Position numbers and translations under genes: made by a program
DNA from: Limiplasma sp031549415
GTDB taxonomy: Bacteria > Bacillota > Clostridia > Christensenellales > Aristaeellaceae
NCBI GenBank assembly: GCA_031549415.1
Contig: JAVBPU010000009.1
Location: 1-64,000 of the forward strand
Reading direction: 5' to 3'
DNA: 64,000 bases
Notes under the pieces: model-generated
Database searches by the model: none
Seen by the model: the letters and a program-made list of their open reading frames with translations, nothing else
What the model was told of the DNA's origin: nothing
In this document: in pieces, positions 23,693 through 30,999 of the stretch
Numbering within the stretch: position 1 is the stretch's first letter
Layout: each line of letters opens with the position of its first letter

Positions 23693-26089
23693 ATGCAAAA
23701 GGCGCCTTTGGAAAAGAGCGTGCAGGGCCTCACTTCGCAGCAAGCCCAGGCCATAGCCAGGCAGGGAGAAACCAACCATATGCCAAAGCAGGGGGAGGAT
23801 AGCCTGCTGGGGATTGTGTGGCGCAATGTGTTTACGTTGTTCAATCTTTTGAATGTGGCGCTGGCGGGAATGCTCTTCTTTGTAGGCAGCTACCGCAACC
23901 TGCTGTTTCTGGGCGTTGTGGTCAGCAATGCGCTGATTGGTCTGGTGCAGGAATGGCGGGCGAAAAAGATGCATGATCGGCTGCAATTGCTTTCGGAGGG
24001 AAAAATACGGACCCTGCGGGACGGTGCGCTGGTGCGTCTGGCTCCCGCTGAGCTGGTACGGGAGGATGTGGTGCGGCTCAGCAGGGGGGAGCAGGTGCCG
24101 GCGGACGCCAGGGTGCTTGCTGGCGCTTGTGAAGCCAACGAAGCCCTTTTGACGGGAGAAAGCGACCCAGTAGGAAAAAACCCTGGGGACAGCCTGAAAT
24201 CCGGCAGCTTTTTGACGGAGGGCAGCGTGACGGCGGTATTGACCGCCGTGGGCAAGGACAGCTATGCGGGACATTTGCAAATGGCAGCCAGGAAAGTACA
24301 CCGGTCCCGCAGCGAGCTGATGGAGGGCATGGGCGGGCTGGTTCGCTTCATTTCGATTGCCATACTGCCCTTGGGCCTCCTGCTGTACGGGAAACAAACC
24401 CACTTTCTAGGGCTGGAGCACCCGGACGCAGTGACCAAAACCGTGGCGGCCATGCTGGGGATGATTCCAGAAGGCCTCATTTTACTGACTTCTCTGGCCC
24501 TGGCGGCGGGCGCGATCCGGCTGGGAAAGCAGAAGGCGCTGGTGAATCAACTCTACGGAATTGAATCCTTGGCCCGCACCGATGTGATTTGCATGGATAA
24601 GACAGGGACCCTGACCAATGGCGCCATGTCCCTGGAACGGGTGCTGCCGCTGAACCAGCAGCCCCAGGAGGTTATTTCCGCTTGCATGGTGGCTTTTCTG
24701 GACGCCCAAGAGGAGGAAGGCCCCACCCAGGACGCCTTGCGCAGGGCCTTTGGAATAGCTGGGACCCAGGAGGAATACCTGCAAAGGGTTTCTTTTGCCA
24801 GCCAGCGCAAATGGGCGGCGGTACAGTTTGCCAAGGAAGCCCTGGGCACGGTGGTGATGGGCGCGCCGGAAAGGCTGCTGCCCCCAGGGGACCCAGCCAG
24901 AGAGCAGGCCCAGGCATGCGCGGAGCAAGGCCTGCGGGTGCTGCTGTTGGCCCGGAGCGGGTCCGCCTTGCCGGAGACGGGCTTGCCAGAGGGTTTGCAA
25001 GGGCTGGCGTTGCTTTGCCTCCGGGACACCCTGCGCCCCCAGGTGGAGGAGACCCTCCGTTATTTTGAGGCCCAGGGCGTGGAGCTGAAAGTGCTTTCCG
25101 GGGACCATCCCGGCACGGTGGCCAGTGTGGCCCGGCAAGCGGGCCTCCCGGGAGCGGAAAGGCTGGTGGATTTGTCCGTCTGTGAGGCCCCGGTGGACTA
25201 TGGGGTCCTTTGTGAAGCGTACACCCTCTTTGCCAGGGTCAGCCCAGAGGACAAGCGGGGGCTGGTGGAAGCGCTGAAACAAAAGGGCCATGGGGTGGCC
25301 ATGATCGGCGATGGCGTCAACGACATCCCGGCGCTCAAGGCGGCGGACTGTTCCATTGCCATGGCCGGGGGCAGCGATGCGGCCTGCCGGGTGGCACAGA
25401 TTACCCTGCTGGACGAAAGCTTTTCCGCCATGCCCCAGATTTTGCAGGAAGGCAGGCGGGTCATCAACAATATCACGCAAGCCTCATCTCTGTTTTTGGT
25501 GAAGAATATTTTTAGCTTTCTGCTGACGGCCTTGCTTTTGTTGCTGCCCTTCCCCTACCCCTTTGTGCCCATCCAGCTGACGCTGATTGCCACCAGCGCC
25601 ATTGGGATTCCCTCCTTTGTGCTGGCGCTGCAGCCCAACAAAGAGAGGGTCCAGGGTCGGTTTTTGCAGAATATGGTTGCCAAGGCCCTGCCGGGAGGGC
25701 TGGTGACGGGCCTGTTGGTGGTGGCGCTCTGTTTGCTCCATAGGCCTTTGCAGTTGGAAGGCCAGCGGCTGGGTACCTTCTGCGTTTTGGCCGCAGGCAT
25801 CACGGGGCTATGGGTGTTATGGTTTGCCTGCTTGCCCCTGAACGGGCTTCGCGCGGCGCTGATTGCGGCCATGTCCCTCCTTTTTACCGTGAGTGTGATG
25901 GCCTTCCCTGGGGCATTTTATCTCAGCGCCCTATCCCTTGGAGACCTACCGCTGGTGGCGGGACTGCTGGCAGTATCGCCGCTGTGCCTCTGGGGCGGTA
26001 TGGGCTTGGTGTCCGGGGTTCTGCGGGCGCGGGAGAAGGCTTACGCGCCTCCCAGGGCATCTGAAAAGGGTACAGGGATGGCCGCTTAA
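23693..26089 (+). CDS. CtpE-like cation-transporting P-type ATPase
   Basis: A 798-residue P-type ATPase that pumps a cation across the cytoplasmic membrane. Two N-terminal membrane helices (about 43-80) are followed by the actuator domain with TGES (about 154), then helices with the motif MLGMIPEGL (about 260), the phosphorylation motif DKTGT near residue 302, a small nucleotide-binding domain, and the hinge MIGDGVNDIPALKAADCSIAM near 537. Six C-terminal helices follow. The IPEGL motif in the fourth helix and the compact size resemble the CtpE group, linked to calcium in mycobacteria; the ion here is not proven. The ATG has only a weak ribosome site. It is followed after 26 bases by a flavoprotein gene. 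Confidence 0.85.
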   Translation: MQKAPLEKSVQGLTSQQAQAIARQGETNHMPKQGEDSLLGIVWRNVFTLFNLLNVALAGMLFFVGSYRNLLFLGVVVSNALIGLVQEWRAKKMHDRLQLLSEGKIRTLRDGALVRLAPAELVREDVVRLSRGEQVPADARVLAGACEANEALLTGESDPVGKNPGDSLKSGSFLTEGSVTAVLTAVGKDSYAGHLQMAARKVHRSRSELMEGMGGLVRFISIAILPLGLLLYGKQTHFLGLEHPDAVTKTVAAMLGMIPEGLILLTSLALAAGAIRLGKQKALVNQLYGIESLARTDVICMDKTGTLTNGAMSLERVLPLNQQPQEVISACMVAFLDAQEEEGPTQDALRRAFGIAGTQEEYLQRVSFASQRKWAAVQFAKEALGTVVMGAPERLLPPGDPAREQAQACAEQGLRVLLLARSGSALPETGLPEGLQGLALLCLRDTLRPQVEETLRYFEAQGVELKVLSGDHPGTVASVARQAGLPGAERLVDLSVCEAPVDYGVLCEAYTLFARVSPEDKRGLVEALKQKGHGVAMIGDGVNDIPALKAADCSIAMAGGSDAACRVAQITLLDESFSAMPQILQEGRRVINNITQASSLFLVKNIFSFLLTALLLLLPFPYPFVPIQLTLIATSAIGIPSFVLALQPNKERVQGRFLQNMVAKALPGGLVTGLLVVALCLLHRPLQLEGQRLGTFCVLAAGITGLWVLWFACLPLNGLRAALIAAMSLLFTVSVMAFPGAFYLSALSLGDLPLVAGLLAVSPLCLWGGMGLVSGVLRAREKAYAPPRASEKGTGMAA

Positions 26090-26115
26090 CCAACGCGATG
26101 CAAGGAGGAAAAGCC

Positions 26116-27822
26116 ATGCTGCGGGTGCATCAGATCAAGCTTTCTTTGGACCAGGCGGCGGCGCAGCATCCTGCGGGTACCGTGGGCGAGTCCCTTTTGC
26201 GTAGCCTTTGCGCCAAGCGCCTTCGCATTCCGGCGGAGACGATCCAAAGGGCTGTGCTGGTGAAGCGCAGTGTGGATGCCCGGGACAAAGGGGATGTGCA
26301 TTTTGCGCTGACGGTAGACCTGGCCCTGGCAGGCGGTAAAAAGGCGGAAACCGCCATTGCCGCCAAGGAAAAGCCTAATGAAGTGACCTTGCTGGGGGGC
26401 GACAGAGAGGCCAGCGTGGAGCTGCTCCTGGGCGGCCCTCTCTGGAGGGGCAGCAGCGGAGCCCAGGGGGCCGACAGCCCCAGGCCCCTGGTGGTGGGGG
26501 CGGGCCCCGCGGGGTTGTTTTGCGCTTATTCCCTGGCCCGGCGGGGGGCGAACCCCATCTTGATCGAGCGGGGACAGCCGGTGGAAGGCCGCGCCAACTC
26601 TGTGGACGCGCTAGAAAGAGAAGGGTTGCTGGACCCGGAGAGCCATGTGCTGTTTGGAGAGGGTGGCGCGGGGGCCTTTAGCGATGGGAAGCTCACCTGC
26701 GGGCTCAACCATCCGCACATCCCCACGGTACTGCGGACCTTAGTGGACGCCGGCGCGCCGGAGGACATCCTGACCGCGCAAAGGCCCCATATCGGCACGG
26801 ATGAGCTGCGCCGGGTGCTGAAAAACCTGCGCCGGAGATTGCAGGAGATGGGCGTGGACATTCGGTTTGGACATCGGCTGGACGGGCTTGTGCTGCGGAG
26901 CGGAAGAGTGGTCCAAGCCATGGTGAGCGCGGCGCAGGGCGCTGGGCCATGCCAAACAGAGGTTTTGGCGGCTTCCCATGTGTTTTTGGCCATTGGCCAT
27001 AGCGCCAGGGATACCTACGCCTGGCTGCATGAGATGGGCCTGCCCATGGAACAGAAGCCTTTTGCGGTGGGGCTGCGGATCGAGCACCCGCAAGGGGACA
27101 TCGACAAGGCCCAATATGGCAGAGCGGCGGGGCACTCGGCCCTGCCCCCGGCGGAGTACAAGCTGAACGTGGCCACCCCGGACGGCAGGGGCGTGTACAC
27201 CTTTTGCATGTGCCCCGGCGGTCAGGTGATCGCCAGCATGAGTGAAGAAGGAACCATCAATGTGAACGGCATGAGCCTTCACGCCCGGGCCGGGGAAAAT
27301 GCCAACGCGGCCTTGCTGGTGGGAGTGAGGCCTGCGGATTTCGGCGATGACCATCCCTTGGCCGGGGTCCGGTTTCAGCGGGACATAGAGCGGAGGGCCT
27401 ATGCCTTGGCCAATCCCTCCATCTCGGGCGCGGGCGGCAAACAAAGCCTGTTGGCCCCTTGCCAGCGGGTGGAGGACTTCTTGCAGGGAAGAGCCACCAC
27501 AGCCTACGGCGCGGTGCGGCCCAGCTACCGCCCCGGCACGTGGATGGGAGAGATGACGCCCTGCTTGCCCCCTTTTGTGGCGGAAAATTTGCGCTACGCC
27601 CTGCCCCGGTTGGGGCAACGGCTGAAGGGCTTTGACCACCCGGACGCCCTGCTGACAGGGCCGGAGACCCGCTCCTCCTCACCGGTGCGACTGCTGCGCA
27701 ACAGCCACAGGGAAAGCGCGCTGCCGGGGCTCTATCCCATCGGCGAAGGCGCGGGGTACGCGGGCGGAATCGTCAGCGCCGCCGTGGACGGGTTGCTGGC
27801 GGGGATGGAATGTGACGGATAG
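26116..27822 (+). CDS. Uncharacterised FAD-dependent dehydrogenase (COG2509-like)
   Basis: A 568-residue flavoprotein. An N-terminal domain (1-95) with KRSVDARDKGDVHF is followed by the Rossmann dinucleotide motif VVGAGPAGLFCAYSLARRG near residue 125, then FGEGGAGAFSDGKLTC, and near the C-terminus YPIGEGAGYAGGIVSAAVDG, the second FAD-contact region. The layout matches the large COG2509 family, which is annotated only as an FAD-dependent oxidoreductase; the substrate is unknown. ATG at 26116 was chosen over the ATG at 26098 because AAGGAGG lies between them, 7 bases before the later one. The stop codon is directly followed by tandem repeats. Confidence 0.87.
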   Translation: MLRVHQIKLSLDQAAAQHPAGTVGESLLRSLCAKRLRIPAETIQRAVLVKRSVDARDKGDVHFALTVDLALAGGKKAETAIAAKEKPNEVTLLGGDREASVELLLGGPLWRGSSGAQGADSPRPLVVGAGPAGLFCAYSLARRGANPILIERGQPVEGRANSVDALEREGLLDPESHVLFGEGGAGAFSDGKLTCGLNHPHIPTVLRTLVDAGAPEDILTAQRPHIGTDELRRVLKNLRRRLQEMGVDIRFGHRLDGLVLRSGRVVQAMVSAAQGAGPCQTEVLAASHVFLAIGHSARDTYAWLHEMGLPMEQKPFAVGLRIEHPQGDIDKAQYGRAAGHSALPPAEYKLNVATPDGRGVYTFCMCPGGQVIASMSEEGTINVNGMSLHARAGENANAALLVGVRPADFGDDHPLAGVRFQRDIERRAYALANPSISGAGGKQSLLAPCQRVEDFLQGRATTAYGAVRPSYRPGTWMGEMTPCLPPFVAENLRYALPRLGQRLKGFDHPDALLTGPETRSSSPVRLLRNSHRESALPGLYPIGEGAGYAGGIVSAAVDGLLAGMECDG

Positions 27823-27915
27823 AAAACGGCCGCAACAAAACGGGCGCAACAAAACGGGCGCAAGAAAATGGCCGCAACAAAACGGCCGCAACAAAACGGG
27901 CGCAAGAAAATGGCC
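27823..27915 (+). repeat. 14-bp tandem repeat, six full units plus a partial unit
   Basis: The unit AAAACGGSCGCAAS occurs six times head to tail from 27823 to 27906, with a seventh partial unit to 27915. It begins on the base after the flavoprotein stop codon. Units 3-4 and 6-7 share the same variant order (unit ending CAAG, then unit beginning AAAATGG), which suggests duplication of a larger block. Part of the array can be read as protein in frame with the next gene, but the ribosome site favours a start further down. Confidence 0.9.
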
Positions 27916-27948
27916 ATTGATAAAAACAATCATAGCAGGAGGTGCCCC

Positions 27949-28329
27949 ATGAGCCTTTCCAAACCCCGTTATCAGTCCGTGGAGGAATACATCGCGGCGG
28001 CTCCGGCGGAGAGCCGGGCCTATTTGGAAGCCTTGCGAGGGATCATCCGTACCACCGCGCCGGAGGCGGAAGAGTGCATTCGCTATGACATGCCCGGTTA
28101 CTATGTGCAGGGTCACCCCCTGGTGTACTTCTCCCATGCCAAGGCCCATGTAACGCTGCATGTGGGCCGTGAGCCCTTGGAAGCCATGAAGGAACAGCTA
28201 CAGGGATACCGGCAAACCCGTGGAGGCGTGCATTTTTTCTATCAAAAGCCCCTGCCGCTGCCCCTGGTGGAAGCGCTGGTCCAGTGCCGGTTACGGCAAA
28301 GGGAGGCGGAACAAGCGCAGCGGGGATAA
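27949..28329 (+). CDS. DUF1801-family protein (YdhG-like)
   Basis: A 126-residue soluble protein. The N-terminal S-V-E-E-Y-I-A-A-A-P segment, the central A-E-E-C-I-R-Y-D-M-P-G-Y and the H-V-T-L-H-V-G strand are the conserved features of DUF1801 (YdhG/frataxin-like fold); some members are proposed iron chaperones, which is not shown here. ATG at 27949 is preceded by AGGAGG with a 6-base spacer. The frame is open upstream to 27868, but that part is encoded by the tandem repeat. Confidence 0.8.
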   Translation: MSLSKPRYQSVEEYIAAAPAESRAYLEALRGIIRTTAPEAEECIRYDMPGYYVQGHPLVYFSHAKAHVTLHVGREPLEAMKEQLQGYRQTRGGVHFFYQKPLPLPLVEALVQCRLRQREAEQAQRG

Positions 28330-28376
28330 CGCATTTTTGCTGAAACGTCTATGAAACAGGCATTTTAGAGATGGGT

Positions 28377-28419
28377 TCAGGGCAAGCCCTGACGGTGGTT
28401 TGGAGGCGGAGCCTCCAAA
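28377..28419. repeat. Two adjacent small hairpins
   Basis: TCAGGGC-AA-GCCCTGA (28377-28392) is followed by TTTGGAGGC-GGA-GCCTCCAAA (28399-28419). They lie between the DUF1801 gene and its terminator. They may protect the transcript 3' end or belong to a small RNA. Confidence 0.6.
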
Positions 28420-28438
28420 GGGAAATGGATAGCAATCG

Positions 28439-28462
28439 AAGCGGCCTTCGGGTCGCTTTTTT
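28439..28462 (+). terminator. Terminator upstream of sigG
   Basis: Stem AAGCGGCC (28439-28446), loop TTCG, right arm GGTCGCTT, with a T run to 28462. It ends the transcript of the DUF1801 gene and insulates sigG. Confidence 0.85.
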
Positions 28463-28519
28463 GTGTTCCTTGGGCGGGTTTGTCATATCCACACTGGTTT
28501 TGTCTGCCTTTCCCGAATG

Positions 28520-28549
28520 GAATATTCGCCGTGTTCCTGCGCCATACTC
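28520..28549 (+). promoter_or_regulatory. Sigma-G-type (forespore) promoter of sigG
   Basis: GAATA (28520-28524), an 18-base spacer, then CATACTC (28543-28549). The known sigma-G consensus in Bacillus is about GMATR-N18-CATAMTA, so only the last base differs. No sigma-A promoter is visible after the terminator. This fits autoregulation of sigG. The predicted start near 28556 leaves a leader of about 30 nt. Confidence 0.6.
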
Positions 28550-28585
28550 CCTATGTACAAGCAATGCAAAAGCGGAGGGATGACC

Positions 28586-29365
28586 ATGGCAACCAACAAG
28601 GTGGAAATTTGCGGGGTGGATACCTCCACCCTGCCGGTACTCACCAACGAGCGGATGCGGCAGCTATTTCCTCTGGTGCACGGCGGGGATATGCGCGCCC
28701 GGGAGGAGTTCATTCGCGGCAATTTGAGGCTGGTGCTGAGCGTAATCCAACGCTTTGGCAACAGGGGCGAAAATGTGGATGATCTGTTTCAGGTGGGTTG
28801 CATCGGGCTGATCAAGGCATTAGATAATTTTGATGTAACACAGAATGTGCGCTTCTCCACCTATGCGGTTCCCATGATCATCGGTGAAATTCGCCGGTAT
28901 TTGCGGGATAACAACGCCATTCGCGTCAGCCGGAGCCTGCGGGACATCGCCTACAAGGCATTAAAGGCGCGGGACCGCATGGCGGAGAGATTGGGACGGG
29001 AGCCCAATGTGACGGAACTGGCCCTGGAGCTGGGACTGCCCCGGGAGGACGTGGTGTTTGCCCTGGAAGCCATCCAAGACCCGGTCAGCTTGTTTGAACC
29101 GGTGTATAACGATGGGGGCGATGCCCTGTATATTATGGACCAGGTGACGGACAATAAAAAGCTGGACGACGGCTGGCTGGATGAAATTGGTGTGAAAGAA
29201 GCCATGGGGCGGCTGGGAGACCGGGAAAAGCATATTTTGAAGCTGCGGTTTTTTGAGGGCCGGACCCAGATGGAGGTGGCGGGGGAAATCGGCATTTCCC
29301 AAGCCCAGGTCAGCCGGTTGGAGAAAAACGCGCTGAGCCATATGCGCAAGCATGTTGGGGGATAA
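28586..29365 (+). CDS. sigG: Sporulation sigma factor G
   Basis: A 259-residue RNA polymerase sigma factor, the usual SigG length. It directs late forespore transcription during endospore formation. The N-terminal NKVEICGVDTSTLPVLT is diagnostic of SigG. Region 2 follows with REEFIRGNLRLVLSVIQRF, NVDDLFQVGCIGLIKA and RFSTYAVPMIIGEIRRYLRD; region 3 contains SRSLRDIAYKAL; region 4 ends with the helix-turn-helix TQMEVAGEIGISQAQVSRLEK. Two ATG codons are possible, 28580 and 28586; the second has GGAGGG at a 6-base spacing. The usual partner spoIIGA-sigE is not adjacent in this window. A strong terminator follows. Confidence 0.95.
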   Translation: MATNKVEICGVDTSTLPVLTNERMRQLFPLVHGGDMRAREEFIRGNLRLVLSVIQRFGNRGENVDDLFQVGCIGLIKALDNFDVTQNVRFSTYAVPMIIGEIRRYLRDNNAIRVSRSLRDIAYKALKARDRMAERLGREPNVTELALELGLPREDVVFALEAIQDPVSLFEPVYNDGGDALYIMDQVTDNKKLDDGWLDEIGVKEAMGRLGDREKHILKLRFFEGRTQMEVAGEIGISQAQVSRLEKNALSHMRKHVGG

Positions 29366-29393
29366 GAAGCAAGGGACCTTTTGTTCCACGGTA

Positions 29394-29425
29394 AGGGCAA
29401 GAAGAGCGCTTCTTGTCCTTTTTTT
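29394..29425 (+). terminator. Terminator of sigG
   Basis: Ten-base stem GGGCAAGAAG with CTTCTTGTCC, loop AGCG, followed by seven T residues. Confidence 0.88.
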
Positions 29426-29456
29426 GTAAAAAATAGCGGAATTTGGTTACATTTTA

Positions 29457-29485
29457 TTGACAAAACTAGGAAGCAGATGTATGAT
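29457..29485 (+). promoter_or_regulatory. Vegetative promoter of the SH3-domain protein gene
   Basis: TTGACA (29457-29462), 17-base spacer, TATGAT (29480-29485). The leader to the ATG at 29628 is about 135 nt. Confidence 0.8.
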
Positions 29486-29627
29486 ATGGGTGAAAACAGC
29501 ATGATTGCAGCATTCTCTGTCAAAACAAAGCGTATCTGCTGAAAACAAGGCATACTTCTCCCAAGGAACGCCCCCTTGCACAAAAGAAATCTCAATCGCT
29601 TACCATCAAAATCAAGGAGGACTACAC

Positions 29628-30329
29628 ATGAAGAAGAGACTCGTTTCCATGGTGCTGGCAGCCCTGTTGTTGGCCTTGGTGGCCGTGCCGATGGCGGCAT
29701 CCGCCATGACCCACGACGCCTATGTGTACACCAGCAACGGCAAAGCGTTGAACCTGCGTGCCCAACCTAACACCAGCGGCACCAATAAGCCCTTTGCCTC
29801 CATCCCTTACGGGGCAAAGGTGGTCATTGGCGAGCGGTACGACAGCACCTGGACCTACGTGTACTATAACAATCTTGAAGGCTTTGTGATGTCCCGTTAT
29901 CTGACCTATGACAAGCCCGGCCCCAAGCCCGCCCCCAACCCCAAGCCCGCTCCCAACCCCACCCCCTCTGGTGTGGATTTGGGCACGCTGTTTAAGTACA
30001 TGAAGCATGCCAACTATACGGCCCAGGTGCGGGCCTCTCTGCCTGGCGGTACGGTCAGTATGCGCTGGGCGCCCACCAAGGCCACCTCTGTTCTGGCCAA
30101 GTGCCACGATGGGGACATGATGCAGGTTTTGGCTGTTGGCAAGAGCTGGGCCCAGGTGCAGGATATGGAAACCGGCTACGTGGGCTTTATTGAGCGGACT
30201 CACTTGAGCCAGGTGGGCGTGGGCGGCTCGGGCAGCGCTGGCAATGGCGCGGCTGGCAACGGCGCTGTGATCGAGAGCGAGGACAGCGCACCCCAGCTGG
30301 ATATGGAGAATGCTGAAGGCGCTGCGTAA
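29628..30329 (+). CDS. Secreted protein with two SH3-type domains
   Basis: A 233-residue exported protein. Residues 1-26 are a signal peptide (MKKRLVSMVLAALLLALVAVP...ASA). Residues about 30-95 are a bacterial SH3 domain (ALNLRAQPNTSG, IPYGAKVVIGE, NLEGFVMSRYL). A proline-rich linker with PKPAPNP repeats follows at about 100-120, then a second SH3-like domain (about 135-195: VSMRWAPTKATSVLAKCHDGD, GYVGFIERTHL). The tail is rich in Gly, Asn and acidic residues. A role in binding the cell wall is likely; no catalytic domain is present. ATG at 29628 has AAGGAGG at an 8-base spacing. Confidence 0.83.
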   Translation: MKKRLVSMVLAALLLALVAVPMAASAMTHDAYVYTSNGKALNLRAQPNTSGTNKPFASIPYGAKVVIGERYDSTWTYVYYNNLEGFVMSRYLTYDKPGPKPAPNPKPAPNPTPSGVDLGTLFKYMKHANYTAQVRASLPGGTVSMRWAPTKATSVLAKCHDGDMMQVLAVGKSWAQVQDMETGYVGFIERTHLSQVGVGGSGSAGNGAAGNGAVIESEDSAPQLDMENAEGAA

Positions 30330-30370
30330 ACATCGGTGCTCATCAAGTACCAGGAGGATGAAAGGGGTTT

Positions 30371-30934
30371 ATGAGAATGATGAAAAAGATTTTGGCCGCC
30401 TTGCTGGCGTGTCTCATGGTATTCACTGTGGCGGGCGCGTTTGCGGAGCACTATAAGCTGCAAGAGGACTTTACCAACTTCGATGTAGAGTTGGATATCC
30501 CAGAGGGCGCTACCTACGAGCAGAACCCGGAAGAAGAGATGCTCTGCCTACAGTTCTGGTTTGAGGATGGGTCCAAGCCCAGCTTTGACCTGAACGTGGC
30601 CCCCAGCGATATCGTGGACGGCCTGTCCTTGGGCGATTTTTCCCAGGAGGACAAGGATTCCATGGTTTCCATGGCTTCCGAGGGGTATTCCGTGCCCACC
30701 AATGAGTTCTTTGTCACGCCTTCCGGCAATACCATTTTGCTGACCCAGGAGACGGACGCCGCCGCTGGATACAGCGCGCTGATGACCACGGTTTACAAGG
30801 GATTCTTTGTGAACTTGTACATGGGGTATGAAGACGGTTCCCCTCTGACGGAGGACGACATGAAGCTGATGCACCAAGTGATTGAAAGCACCTGGATCGT
30901 TGGCGATGGCGTTTCAGCCGAGCTGGCCAAGTAA
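30371..30934 (+). CDS. Secreted hypothetical protein
   Basis: A 187-residue protein with a signal peptide (residues 1-25, MRMMKKILAALLACLMVFTVAGAFA). The mature part is acidic, with NFDVELDIPEGATYE and a C-terminal helix before STWIVGDGVSAELAK; this resembles small secreted proteins that follow a DUF1795/PsbP-like alpha-beta pattern, but I cannot assign a family. AGGAGG lies upstream. It is 41 bases after the SH3 protein gene, with no terminator between them, so the two are probably one transcript. Confidence 0.75.
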   Translation: MRMMKKILAALLACLMVFTVAGAFAEHYKLQEDFTNFDVELDIPEGATYEQNPEEEMLCLQFWFEDGSKPSFDLNVAPSDIVDGLSLGDFSQEDKDSMVSMASEGYSVPTNEFFVTPSGNTILLTQETDAAAGYSALMTTVYKGFFVNLYMGYEDGSPLTEDDMKLMHQVIESTWIVGDGVSAELAK

Positions 30935-30952
30935 AGGCGCTTCCGAAGGATC

Positions 30953-30992
30953 AAAAAAGCCGTCCACTCCGCCATGGAGTGGACGGCTTTTT
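30953..30992. terminator. Bidirectional terminator
   Basis: AAAAAAGCCGTCCACTCC pairs with GGAGTGGACGGCTTTTT around the loop GCCAT. It has an A run before and a T run after, so it works for the secreted-protein gene (+) and the aconitase gene (-), which converge here. Confidence 0.92.
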
Positions 30993-30999
30993 ACATCGG

